Positions 45,570-57,799 of a stretch of DNA of 64,000 nucleotides are shown in pieces. Source of the stretch: Homalodisca vitripennis (lineage: Eukaryota; Arthropoda; Insecta; Hemiptera; Cicadellidae); the NCBI RefSeq assembly GCF_021130785.1, contig NC_060211.1, positions 28,877,001 to 28,941,000 on the forward strand. The letters are read 5' to 3'. Below the pieces are notes generated by a model, which worked only from the letters and a program-made list of their open reading frames with translations, had not been told where the DNA came from and searched no databases. The position numbers and the translations under genes were made by a program. Each line of letters opens with the position of its first letter. The stretch's first letter is position 1.

Positions 45570-46120
45570 TTTCTAAGAGTATATAACTGCAGGATTTCAG
45601 ATTTGACTAACAGATCTCTAAAATTTTAAAATTCAAACACCCTTTTTGTTATTGTATGGTGAAACGTTTTTACCAAAAGGATCTAAAGTATTTATAAATT
45701 ATAATTTCAAATTATTCTGTTGCTCTTGTAGAGAGGGATAAAATATTCTAATATTTTGATACTATTAAAAACAATTTAAGTGCCAAATATTTTATATAAC
45801 TATTTTTGAAATTTCATTTTTTGCGGTCTAATTTTTTGTTAGCGGCTTGGTGGCCTTGCAATTAGGAATGCCCTTTAACTACACTTCTCAAGGGTACAAA
45901 TTCTAATATTTTAGTTATAATTTATACTATTTAAGTACTAACTTTTGTATATTTCTAACTCAAAACTGCATTTATGCAGGCTAGCATATCGGTAGCGTAT
46001 GGCTGGCATTTCAGAACTGAATACTCTGAGACTCCTGTTCTTGGAGGGCACAAATCCAATACTTTGGTACAAATTGGTACTATTTGAGCACAACTATGGT
46101 GTAACTATTAATTCAAAATT
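45570..46120. repeat. Two diverged tandem modules of about 140 bp
   Basis: 45843-45965 and 45985-46115 share the layout of a short GC-richer head, gggtacaaattctaat / gggcacaaatccaatac, then a tactattt(a/g)ag(t/c)ac block and taactcaaaa / taattcaaaa. They may be decayed SINE-like monomers. No gene is seen. Confidence 0.4.
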
Positions 46121-46124
46121 CAAT

Positions 46125-48235
46125 TTCTTGACCTATTAATGCCTCATTTTCCTTATCACCATTCATTAACCTATATTATAGAAAATATAACCTCGTCATG
46201 CTAACTGAGGAACTCTCTCTACTTCCATAAGAGTATTTTTCCGGCGATCGTAGGAGAATAATTGCTTGTTTTTCAAACTTCGGAAACTTTCATAAGGCAG
46301 GAGCTCCTCGAAGTACTGAGTTTCACTAAACTAGTTAATTCTTTACACGACACGAATTCTTTCAGAAGATGAAAGGTCCCATAGACTGTGAGCTAACTTT
46401 ATAGAAGCCGTTATCTTTCAGAATCTGAAGGCTACCAGAGGCTGAATAAATTCAGGACGGACAGACTGATGGACGAATGGTTCAGAAGAGAGGTTTGCAG
46501 AGAATTCAAACTTGCTCAGAATTCAGACAGTAAAAAGCTGTAATGCACTGGATTGAGTGTTTTCGATATATTTCGTGAATCCACTGCCTTATACTTCAGA
46601 AGCTAGGTTAGTCGCAGATTTATTATATTAGGGATGATTTAATTAGAAGCATCAAAAGAGCAGGTTAGTAGATAGAGGCTCAGTAGCAACCCTTAGGTTC
46701 ACATGGATTTAAATGACGGTACCATCTTGATTAATATAGCGTTTGATTAGCGCTTTGCTGAACATGCATAGTTCAATAAGCAATAAAATCTGCTCCTGAA
46801 AAGTATGATTCCAATGCTTTGGCAAAAATTTAAACCAGTAGCTACTGCGATTCGTATGAGTTTCAATTCAAGACTCCTTTTATTTCACCCCCTTAAATTT
46901 AGATCCCCTCAAATTAATGTCATTTACATATTTTTCACTTATTGTATATTTGATTCTATGTATCCTTAAAATATCTAAGAAACGTAAAATTTTCAATTTT
47001 TTGGGTGGATCGAGAAAGTTGAGAATCTTAATAAATAATGTATAATATTTCTTGCTTCTTTCATCTTGAGTGCTCTATTGTAAACATGGCAGATTGCCAA
47101 ACGCGCAAACAGCCGAAAACATCCATTAGTGACTGCTTACAGGAGTCTCCACCTATGTAAAGAATTTAAAACATTCTTTCATGTAGTATTTAGATCAGTA
47201 TTCGACATTGTACATTTATTGTTATTGGGATTATAGGAAATAAATAAAATAACTCATTCTTTGGTTATAACTGAACAGGCGACGTTATTTATTTTTTTAT
47301 TGATTTTATTCTTTATTGCGATATTATTTTATAGTAGTAAATCATGCTCTTAGCATTCTCTGCAATCAGTTTTTATTTACATCTTTTTCATATATATGAA
47401 GAAAATATATAATATAATGTAAAAATATAATATAAAACAATGTTCAGTTGGTTTTGCATATGGAATACCTCCGTTTAGTTCTTCTAGGTATCTAGGAAGG
47501 ACTTCTTTAATCAACTAGTAATTGTGTAACTCAAGCCTGCTATAAAAGTTCCAGGATTTTAGAACTATCTGGTAGAATTACCTATGCTACTTCTCACATT
47601 CATAATACGTTCTCATCTGCCCTTATGAATGCTTGAATAACTGGAACTTCCTGGACTTTAAAACCATCTGGACTTGAAATAATCCCTAATATAATAAATC
47701 TGCAACTAACCTATTCTATGAAGTCATAAGACAATAAATTCACGAAATATATTTAAAACACTATATCCAGTACATTCCATCTTTTTACTGTCTGAATGCT
47801 GAGAAAGTTTGGATTCTCAGAAAACCTTTCTTCTGAACCATCCGTCCGTCCTGAATTGATTCAGCATCTGGTAGCTTTTAGCTTTTGAAAGCTAACGGTT
47901 TCTGGAAGGTCGGGTATTTGGTTAGCTCACAGTATATGGTTCCTTTCATCTTCTGAAAGCAAGCCGTGTCGTCAAAAGAATTAAGTAGCATAACGAAAAA
48001 GTACTTCTAGGAGCTCCTTCCTTCTTGGAACTCCCGCCTTATGAAAGTTTCAAAAATATGAAAAATTAATTTAGGCAATAAAAAAATAAGCATAAGCAAT
48101 TATTCTCTTGCGATCACCGAAAAATTACTCGGAATTAGGGAAAGAGTTCCACAGTTAAGCATGACGAGGTTGTATTTTCTTTAATATAGGTTAATGAATG
48201 GTGATAAGGGATATGAGGCATTAATGGGCCAAGAA
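46125..48235. mobile_element. Large foldback element, about 2.1 kb with about 0.5-kb arms
   Basis: The left arm 46125-46640 and right arm 48235-47677 are inverted copies. Examples are ttattagttccttgg-type ends around ttcttg, caccattcattaacctatat, cctcgtcatgctaac, cagaagatgaaagg, gtgagctaac and ttattatattagggat(g/t)att. The roughly 1-kb spacer has no recognisable transposase. Divergence between the arms is moderate (perhaps 15-20 percent), with several small indels. Confidence 0.88.
47086..47160 (+). CDS. Small open frame in the foldback spacer
   Basis: An ATG in good context (AAACATGG) opens 24 codons starting MADCQTRKQPKTSISDCLQE and then stops. It lies in a short GC-richer patch of the spacer. 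It could be a captured first exon or chance; no function can be assigned. Confidence 0.2.
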   Translation: MADCQTRKQPKTSISDCLQESPPM

Positions 48236-48261
48236 CTAGTAATAATTCCTAAAATGTGTTT

Positions 48262-48495
48262 GAGTAGCGATGGCTCAACGATCTAAGGCGTTGGACATTG
48301 TATCTGAGCTAGATATAATGACAGGTTTTAATCCTGTCTGTGATCTTAAGACCTTTTATCAGTTACATCGCCCTTGTACTGTATCGACTTTCGCCCTTAT
48401 TATGAGATTCTCTGTTTGATAAGATCTTCACCCAGGCCAGTGACCCATAATGACGGATATAATAATCCTTAAAAGTGGATCAATCTGTCCTTAAA
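48262..48495 (+). mobile_element. tRNA-derived SINE, copy 3 (old)
   Basis: Diverged member of the family at 43.4-44.1 kb. The A-box region reads gatggctcaacgatctaagg and the B box has decayed to ggttttaatcc. The body keeps ttgtactgtatcgactttcg and ctgtttgataagatcttc. It lies directly next to the large foldback. Confidence 0.8.
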
Positions 48496-48499
48496 AAGT

Positions 48500-49680
48500 G
48501 CACTTGAACCAGAAACGAATGTAAATGTTCAATTAAGCACATGTTTACAATATCAATGGACTAACAACAAAGGTCGCCATCTCTACTTCCTAGGTTTGCC
48601 AAATGAACCACCTTCCTGTTTTACGAATTCAGTCTAAGTCTATGCAGCTAATAACTCTAAAACTAGGTTTAAAATGCTAGAATACCCAGACAGATAGTTG
48701 CCTAACAGTTAATACTGTAAGTACTAATATGCTTCCAAATCACCGATATAGCCCGCCATAGACCAGTGAACCAGCCAACGTGGCAGCCGATTCTGCACCG
48801 GCAATACTTCTGTATTCACTCCACCCAGCACAAAGTATGTTCTGAAGACACTCATCTTGGGTTATACAATATCAATTTTAAAAAACCCAAAGAATAAAGT
48901 CACTATGGATCACTACAAAGTTCTTAAGCTATTCATGTGATGTTTCTGTTGAATCAGAGCTTGCTATCCATAGAGTCAACATGGGGCTATGGTATGATTT
49001 CGGTTTAGCCAGAGATCGGCAGCGAAGAAGAAGTTTACTTTCTATTTAACTTAGATGACTATAAATGCTTTTGCATATTTAAGACCCCATGAAAGTCCGA
49101 AGTTAATATATAAGTAAAGATCTTTATGAGCAGAAATAATTTATTATAACATCCTTCGTTTCTCCATTAAAGTATTCATTTAAATTTTTTAACTTCTTTT
49201 CTGTACATACAGCAGAATTTCGCTCACAAAGATAAAGTTATCCTCATAACCTATCATTACTATGATTTAAATCACAAGGACTGTTCTGCTGGAGTAGCTA
49301 TTTAACCCCCCCCCCCCACAAAAAAAAATGTAGTACTCAACACGTTCGAATTAAACGAATGTATTTGCAGATGATTTTGACAGTTGAGAGTGCTTTACTG
49401 AGCGGGAAATATTAGTTTTGCATGATGTTAAAAGTTTCAAACTTCTTGAATATTTTGGAAAGATCATCCGATGTTTCTAGATTGTTTCAATATGCGGTTG
49501 GGGAATTTTGGTATACTTTTTAGGGATCGGAAGGCTAATTTATTGCTGATCAATCATACAATAGATTATTGCCAGTGTAGATACTCCAGCTGCTACGGAC
49601 AACTTGAGGAATCGAATTGAAAATTGTCCAATCAGTAAATTCCAAAGTACTAGAATGTTTCCCCGGTTACATATGTTCCA
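48500..49680. other. Region upstream of the CpG-rich promoter
   Basis: No exon supported. A poly-C/poly-A run lies at 49307-49327. Confidence 0.4.
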
Positions 49681-49689
49681 CAGAATCCC

Positions 49690-49885
49690 AGGTGAGATTT
49701 CGAGCGGGTACCGGTACTGCGCAAAAGGGATCGATGCCGGGGATCGGGAAGGGGCAAACAAGACGCCCACACAGTTAGTGTAGCGCGGTGCCGCCGAGCG
49801 CGTCTCAGTCGCTCTGTCCCGCTTCCCGGTCGTGTCGCTGCCGCCGCCGTCAGCTGATCTGCTCACATATTGTTCGCCTGAACCG
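49690..49885 (+). promoter_or_regulatory. CpG-rich TATA-less promoter with candidate first (non-coding) exon
   Basis: This is the only strongly CpG-rich stretch in the window (about 49700-49860). TCAGTC at 49805-49810 matches the TCAKTY initiator, with A at 49807. No TATA box is at -30. About 79 nt downstream there is a good donor, AACCG|GTAAGC (49885/49886), so transcript start plus donor outline an untranslated first exon on the + strand. A 118-codon minus-strand frame across the same bases looks like a shadow of the base composition. Downstream coding exons were not identified. Confidence 0.5.
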
Positions 49886-49889
49886 GTAA

Positions 49890-50690
49890 GCTGCAACTCT
49901 GTAACTGTTCAGCAGCTTGCCCACAAAACCGCTTATTGTGTCAGTCGTCTGCAGTAACTACAGCTACAGTTGCTCTAGTTTATTGTTGATCAACAGAATC
50001 TGTTGACAACCAGATTGAGCGATTTGAATGATCACTGCTGCGCAATAAAGTATCAAACATCGCATAGGTTAAGTATTGTAATCCTCACCGTTGCTAGGGT
50101 GCAAAACTAAAACGCTTTTTCCGTTTCTTTCTAATTGATGTTATATTTTAATATTGAAAAATCATTTTAGAGAGACACGAGTCCTAGTAAAAATATCAAA
50201 ACTAACTTCTTAAGGTCCATGAAAGACAAAAGTAAGATTTTGATAGATTTTGAACAATTTTATCATTAAAATTAAGACAAGGAAATTGATATTCACTACC
50301 CTACTCGTATTTAAAACTATTATTAATACGAAAATAGTACAATGCACGTTTAAAACAATGATATTCATTTCTTAAGACCAACATTTGTTGTTTATTTTTA
50401 CTTTTATGAGTTTATATAGCTGTGTTAATGCTACATTCATTATGAGGAGACAATGCGCTAATGTAATAAGACATTTGGTGTGGTCGCTAGCTTATTGCGA
50501 TAAGGATAACAACGCATAGTGCGTCTTATTGGCAATAAAACGTAGATAATATGTGTCAAATTCAGTTCACACAAAAAACTTGAAACAACTTAAAATTAAA
50601 AAATCATTCATTTTTATGAATTTATTTCATAACTATTAATACATTTATTTATTTATTTGTATAGTAAATAAATTTCTTTTTTGATCAAGC
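49890..50690. other. Probable first intron of the CpG-promoter transcript
   Basis: AT-rich, no exon recognised. Confidence 0.3.
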
Positions 50691-50696
50691 AATAAA

Positions 50697-51510
50697 ACAT
50701 TAAAGTTTGTAATTTTTAACAGTGAATATGCAGATGTTTTAAAAAGCGCTATCAGCTATGATAATAGTTATACATTTATGAAGGGCTGTTATAGATACAT
50801 GTTGTGAGACAAATGTTAGAACATAGTAACAGCTTGTTGACAACCGTTCCAAGTGAAGAATTATAGTGTGTTAATGCGTTTTGTTAAGCACGGGCTTCAC
50901 AGAAACAGCATTATGTATACTTTTAGCAAACTTTAATTACTTAATGTATTGAACTAATTCTTTAGAGCTCAAAAAGATGCAATTATATTACTCAAAATCA
51001 AATTATTAATAAACAGATTTAAGTGGGTTTTGTCAATAACTAATGGAATATTAATATGCTTTTAATTAAAAATACTTATTATTTGCTCTTTGAGAAACGC
51101 ATTATTTAACATTATAGTTTGTAATTTTTAACAGTGAATATGCAGATGTTTTAAAAAGCGCTATCAGCTATGATAATAGTTATACATTTTTGAAGTGCTG
51201 TTATAGATAGATAGGTACATGTTGTGAGACAAATGTTAGAACATAGTAACAGCTTGTTGACAACCGTTCCAAGTGAAGAATTATAGTGTGTTAATGCGTT
51301 TTGTTAAGCACGGGCTTCGCAGAAACATCATTATGTACACTTTTAGCAAACTTTAATTTTACTTAATGTATTAAATTATATTACTTACAATCATATTCTT
51401 AGTAAACAGATTTATATGCATATTAACATTACTTACTGGGATATAAGTATGCTTTTAATTGAAAATATTTATAATTTACTCTTAGGAAACAAGTTATTTC
51501 CGATACTATA
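50697..51510. repeat. Tandem duplication of about 412 bp
   Basis: Copies start at 50697 (aacattaaagtttgtaattt) and 51109 (aacattatagtttgtaattt). The first 240 bp are almost identical, including cagtgaatatgcagatgttt and caaccgttccaagtgaagaa. The remaining 170 bp are clearly diverged but still alignable. Confidence 0.95.
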
Positions 51511-51519
51511 ATGCATTAA

Positions 51520-52027
51520 TGATTTATAAAGTAAATCTTGTAACATAGAAATATAAATACTACAGGAATTGAAATATTCACGTAAAATACTTTACTTGAG
51601 TGGAAATTTAATTTTTATTTCAAATTTGGTACAGTAGTCAATTTGCAAAATCACTACTTAGTATGACAACAAAGGTGGTACCATTAGAGGTTTAAACAGG
51701 ATTACTATTTAACATCATTATAATAATTTGTTTGCTTATGGTGAACAACGTATTACTTGTAGCCCTTACTGACTAAACAATTTAGTAAACTATTATTTGG
51801 AAACGCTATACATTTTTTATTTTTTTATACTTAGTTTGAGTATAAGCAATGACGAATTGGCAGAGTCTAATCTAATATGGTAAGCAAGAAACTGGATGTT
51901 CAGTTTTCCTGGCCTGTGCGTTTTTCAAAATTAGGATAAAAATATAAATTTTTCCATAATAATCTTGATCTCATTTAAATATTTATGTGATTATTAAAGA
52001 AATATTTTTGAAATATAATGAAGATAG

Positions 52028-52080
<53 letters not shown>

Positions 52081-54370
52081 CCTTCACTCAAAATAATAAT
52101 GTTATATCGATTATCAATCAAATTATAGTTTTCCAAATATAGTAGATGGCAGTGTCCCGTGGAATATTTTATTTTATTTATACATACACATATATAAGTT
52201 TTGAAATGTATTGATAAAATGTGAAGCTTCAAAAAGTATTATTACAGAATCATATTTTGAAAAATTATAAAAAGTGAATCAGTGAAAAGTGAATGTATTA
52301 TTCATTCAATTATAACAGCATTTATAACAATAAAACGTATGGCCTGAATACCTTCGTTAATGAATTCATTACTTCATTATGTGCGTAGAATTAAATAACA
52401 GTTTTTGTATTGTCTGCTACGCATACTTGTCCTATTTATCTGTTATAGCCTACATTTACTTATTTTTTCTGCCCAGGACGACGATTCAAGGCTCAATAGG
52501 TTTATTATTAAATAATCCTGTATGGATTACTAATAGTGTGTAATTTTGACCGGATCCATGATAAAAATAACATGTATCTCGTAATTTAAAAAAAATGTAT
52601 ATACGACACTCTTACTGGTACGTGAAATACCTCTTAAGATTTTCAGCCAATTATGATTATTTAAGAAAAATTGCAGGATATATATTTCCGTTATCATCCT
52701 CCTTTTCACACTCAATCATATCCCACTCATTCCTCTCCACAACCTTATGATTTCTAATAGAGCGTGATAGGGCATCATTAGCCTATAACTGAGAAGTGCG
52801 CTAGTAATTGACCTAAATTACAATCACCTAGTTCAGGGAAACATACAAAAGTTATTTTGAGTAAAACTTTTACGTTTTATTTAAGGTGGTGCAATTAATT
52901 TTAGGTGGGATATATTTTAATTTTTAAACTCAGCTATTAACTATAACTTCTTTAAAGGACAAAACATTGATCACATAACAAGGAATCATAAAAATTAAAA
53001 GTAAAGTAGGAAGTTTAGACAATTTTCTAATCATGCCCACATAAAATCCGCTGAAGATCACAAATTTAATTGTTTTACAGAATGTACATGAGTTACAGCT
53101 TCAGAGAGTGGTTTGTTGTAATGATTTATGGCGTACGGAAATAATATGCCCTCTAGTTACCTTTAATGTTTATGGTGTAAACTTTCACATTCTTAACTGC
53201 AAATGCTTTCCTTTTGGACTGACTATACGATTCTGAAGACTCCTAATTTCTTTTTAAAAAGTCCACCACACATTTTAGAATGTAAAATTTTAAGTTTTAA
53301 TACATTCAGAAAAACACTATGAACAAAATTTTTTTTTTAAATTGAAAAAAAAACTATTTCAAATAAAATCCAAACTCCCAATATATGAGAATCTTTATGT
53401 TTTGATCATTCATATTGTGCTATTATAATATGTGAACCGACCACCCTAATACATAGTATACCTTATATAAAAATAAATAAATAAATATATATTCATTAAA
53501 TGTGTATAAATAGTAGGATCTTCATTTAATATAGTTAAAGTTTGATTCGAATTTAATTTCTCGCGAAAAGTAACAGGTATTTGGTATTACTATCATGTCT
53601 TAGTTTATTTATCTTAAAGCAAATGTGACAGAAGTGACCAAATATAAAAGATTGTAGTTGATTCAAAAAAGTTGAAGACTCTGTTGAGTAGTGGTGAAAT
53701 GCTTGCATGGCCAGTGAGAGGTTTCGGCGGAACAAGTAGTTTTGTGAATCAATCCCTATTCATAAGTATTTGACACTTTACAATTGAAGATAGTTGAATA
53801 CTCACAAACTATAATATTTTACCGTACCATAGTTACTAGTCCGCATATTTTAAACATCTGGAATCGTTATGCAAGAGCAATAGTTATATCTGCAAGACAT
53901 CTTTCATATCGTACTCGTATTCCTCTAGCAACCCTAGCATTCAGTAAACTATCTATAACTTACAATAAGCTATCCATAAGCATGCCAGATTTCACTGAAG
54001 GTTAGGATAAATCACAATCTCCACGCCTAACCCAATTTAACCAGTTATCGGAAGTTCTTATCCTTCCAATCCAAACATATTCTGCAGTAAAGAGTTGACA
54101 TAGGGAAGAATGAAAGTTTAAACTGTCCATACACTCCTTGTGGCCAATATTGAAAGCTCACAACTCCTAATATGGGTCCTCTTGCATAAAAAAGCGATTC
54201 TTGGTGAGTTTCTCAATGGAGTAATAGTTATCAAACATACCTGAGGACAATAAAAGGACTTCTCACAATTGAGAACCTTTCACTCCAGTATATCAGAGCT
54301 ACATTAGTAGCTTCCATCACAGGTTTAAATTTATTGATAATATTGTATGGCTTTGAGATTGGTCATCTGT
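51520..54370. other. AT-rich region without supported genes
   Basis: Contains an uninterrupted (TA)n tract at 52033-52077. No exon with both splice borders was recognised. A 60-codon minus frame at 53553-53735 is weakly protein-like but unsupported. Confidence 0.4.
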
Positions 54371-54374
54371 GTTC

Positions 54375-54623
54375 TCATCTCAATACCAGAATCCTAGACG
54401 ATTCCGAAACAACATCTTTGGTACATTGGCCAAAAGTAGAATTGGAGAACCAACGCGTATTGGTATTTATACAAATGCTCAACATGTTAGGGTGAATTAG
54501 GGAACATTGTGGTACTCCAAGAGAAAATTTTTTCGGAAATTCTGTATTAAAAACTGACAAATAAATTTTATAACAGGAAAAACTAAGATTTTTCCTTTTT
54601 AACGCCTCCTGTATGGATTTCAA
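54375..54623 (-). pseudogene. LINE reverse transcriptase fragment
   Basis: The minus-strand frame contains FSLGVPQCSLIHPNMLSICI, matching the non-LTR RT block usually written GVPQGS-x-x-x-P-x-L-F-x-x-Y-I-N. Upstream coding-like sequence (CYKIYLSVFNTEFPKK) fits the preceding RT strand. The Gly of QGS is Cys here, and the YADD box is not found downstream, so it is a decayed fragment. Its limits are uncertain. Confidence 0.6.
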
Positions 54624-54629
54624 ATTTCA

Positions 54630-56230
54630 ATACGTCGTTCAAAAATAATGTCAAAGTTGAAATAAAATTGTTATTAGAATATTTATTGTTATAATAAGTA
54701 ATACAATAGTTGATAAGGGTAAAACTGGTGACGTTTTCTAACAATTTTGACATACATCAGATAGGTACGACGACATAACATGTATCTTTTAACCGGAAAT
54801 ACTGCAATCTCCATACATGGTTTGTGACGCAACACAATAGGGGAAGATATTAAATATCTGCAGTGATGGACTGAAACGAGTATCCTGTCTGAGCCGCATC
54901 CTTTTGTATCAAATCCAATTTCAATCACTTCTTCCCTCAATCAACATGTTGGCAAGCATTCAAACGAATGCTCAGCATTTGCTAGTAGAATTATTAACCA
55001 CCACGTTGTTCAAGGTCATAGATATAGCAGTGGTTGAGAAATTTCCAAAAAGTGTTAATATAATTAGGAGTGGTCTTTACATAATATTAAAAAAACTATA
55101 TATTACAAATTGTCAATACATAGGCGATAGTGTTTTATAAAACTAACAAAATGTCGCTTAACATAATTATGAAGCATATCTTCTTTAATAAAATTTCTTT
55201 TGATTAATTGCTGCTAATAACATTAAGATTATATAATTTCTAGAGGTTCTACGTAGACAATATTCATATAATTAGATCTTACAAAGTGTCCTCATACACA
55301 AATAAACTATACACGTTTCTGAAACGTATTGAATTTTATTTATATCGTGCAGTTAATGCCTGTTGATTATAATCAACTTTTATTATTTTGTTATACAGTT
55401 TTTTGTATTTCAATTAATTTAACTTGTTGGAAATAGTGATCTATTAACTTAATTTAAAAATATAAGGGTGGATAGTAGAATAAGGTTCACAGGATTAACT
55501 GATGTGAGCATATTCATTGGATCAAAACGAATTGGATGAAAAACTAGATCCATTTATAAATTGGATGCTTTACTTAATGGATACCATGTTTGCCAAAACA
55601 GTGGTAAAAGTGTTCATTTTATATCGATATGTATAGTAATTAAATATACCTTATTTTGCTAGTTTACATACGGAAAGATGAGACCTCAATGCAGGTTATT
55701 GTCAAGCAGTCTTTCAGTAAGAACAGCCTCTATTGTAGCAACAAAGTTCATTTGTACTCTGTCACAGTTTGGCGCTGAAGAAACATAACAGTTGTACGCA
55801 TTTATAGTTTGAAAAATAATACTTTGCTGTAAGTTTTAGCAAAGAACTTGTTTGGACGTGCATTTCTTTGTTATCTTTAAGTAATGTAATGATGTAGTGA
55901 CGTATGTCATTGTTGTGTTTATATTGAAGTTTTGCTTTGTTGTACTAAGACATAGTTTCCCAAAAGCGTAGAAGTGTTAAAGTTTTATTAGTCCTTACTC
56001 AGTCCTGGATTTCCAAGCATAAATAATGGAAGTAGATGCCTAGAATGTCCTAACGTTATTTGAAGATATTTAAATACAAATGACAGTAATAATAGATTAG
56101 ACTCAATTAGTAATTTTTAAGCATAAATAAGGTCTAAGTTATTCAGACTGTTTAAGTCACAGATTAAGATGAGATAAATGAAGAAAAATTATTGATTTTA
56201 ACTGGGTCACATATCCTAGTGCACCAAGTT
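54630..56230. other. Non-coding region
   Basis: An 83-codon minus frame (54940-54689) may be part of the same decayed element as the RT fragment. No domain was recognised. The rest is AT-rich without features. Confidence 0.35.
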
Positions 56231-56237
56231 AACAGGA

Positions 56238-56553
56238 TTCCGGACATTTGTCATCGTGATAGATTATAAAAGGTATAACACAACGCTTCGAGGATTGGAA
56301 TCTATCCTCTTCTTCAGGTGGTGGAGGTATTAATAAATACAAAAATAACGAAAAACAAATTAAATAAAGAAGGGAAATAAAAGGGTTCAAACATACCCAA
56401 AAGCTTAAAGTCCAAGTCCAGGCGTTATTACTGCACAGGACAGCAGACAATATGGGGAATGCCTCCCCCACCTGACGAAGAGGGTAGATTCCAATCCTCG
56501 AAACTTTGTGTTGTACCTTTTTTAACCTATAACGATGAAAAATGTCTGACACA
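56238..56553. mobile_element. Short foldback element with about 93-bp inverted arms
   Basis: The left arm 56238-56332 and right arm 56553-56461 are inverted copies, roughly 80-85 percent identical. Both contain ttcgaggattggaatcta followed by (t/c)cctcttc(t/g)tcaggtgg. The outer end reads gacattt(g/t)tcatcgt. The 130-bp centre includes cgaaaaacaaattaaataaa. A 107-codon minus frame across it is a product of the repeat. Confidence 0.85.
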
Positions 56554-56554
56554 C

Positions 56555-57555
56555 TGTTATCCTTTCAAACCTTCCATCGTCAATAACAAACTTTAGACAA
56601 AGAAGTACCAAGTTAGTCAATTCATTTTAACTCAAAAAGTCCTTATAGAAATGAAGGTTAAATTAAAACTATTTTGTCAAGTGATGTATTGGAAATAAAG
56701 GAAAAGGATTTTCAAAGGCCCGAGGCACAAATGCAGGTAGTTCGTTGGACATCTGACTTTACTGACGAAGACCTTAATTACATTTAAAAGTTACGGTCAC
56801 CACTCCCCTTTCCCTTTGCCTCTTTGTTGACCACTTCTAACAAAGGGTCCATAGTCCTTGCTTCTGAATATTCAGCTATTCTTCAGTTTATGAGTGCAAT
56901 GAAAATAGAACATATTAATAGATCGCTGAGTTAATAGATTAATACCTAAACAGTGATTAGTGTATTATGAGGGTTATATGTTAACCCTTACTGTTGAACA
57001 TTCAGTAAATTAATTTACTGAAATACAATACAGGGTAGGAGCCTAATAGGCTTCAACAGCGTTGAGGTAGAATAAAAATGTCAAGTCAATAACTAATTTC
57101 ATTCTTGACTGAGTCCTGCGGATAGCCCTCCGGCAGACAGAAGAGAACACTGACAGCCGACTGAGTGGTACATTTCAATTACACTCAGTCCAATCCCATG
57201 GATTGACTATACACTCGTATGAAATATTTCTCTGGATATATTACCACACGATGCATGCACATTTGTTTAATAAGTGAGTTTTATAGCAGTGTTTAAATAA
57301 TAGCAGTGTGTACGAAGATAAACACTTTCAACATGGACTTTCCTCTAGTATTTCTGTCTATTTATTCTATGAATTCAAACAACGAAAAGTCACCAAAATT
57401 TGTGGGGACAGGTAGTTTATACATATATATTAATATATAACAAGCTAAAATTTCATACGATTGTACTCAGTTTGTTTGTACATTTATAAAAAAAATAAAC
57501 ATTCGCTAACATTAACCCAAATCTCATGGAATGATATGCAACATTATAGACGTAT
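56555..57555. other. Non-coding region
   Basis: 56539-56605 shares sequence with 24376-24445 (gttatcctttcaaac, ttccatcgt, aataacaaacttta), indicating a dispersed repeat next to the foldback. Nothing else was recognised. Confidence 0.45.
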
Positions 57556-57559
57556 GTAT

Positions 57560-57690
57560 TGCCTATATATAACTGAAGCTTCAAGCAAAATTTCAAGTCT
57601 ATATATATCAATCTCTTTTTGATCTATCGTGCGCAGAGACATAAATTAAACTTTTCTTACCCCTCGTTTAATAGGTTTCGCTAATGATCA
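57560..57690. repeat. Dispersed repeat, second copy
   Basis: Diverged relative of about 37205-37385, with the same order of short blocks. Confidence 0.5.
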
Positions 57691-57799
57691 GGCATTGAAA
57701 GGACTGTATTAAATTATTTAGAAATCATTTATATAAATATTATTCCACTCAATCTTTTTTAGTAAAATCTTCTATCTACACCGATTTGTTACCATAAAA

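Noticed and set aside
49540..49896. 118-codon minus-strand frame across the CpG-rich segment
   Set aside because: Its N-terminal half is low-complexity Arg/Ser/Thr/Gly produced by CpG-rich DNA, and the opposite strand has a better promoter and splice-donor explanation.
56229..56552. 107-codon minus frame with a hydrophobic stretch and PPPPEEE
   Set aside because: It spans the foldback arms and its repeat-derived ends; the hydrophobic middle is AT-rich spacer.
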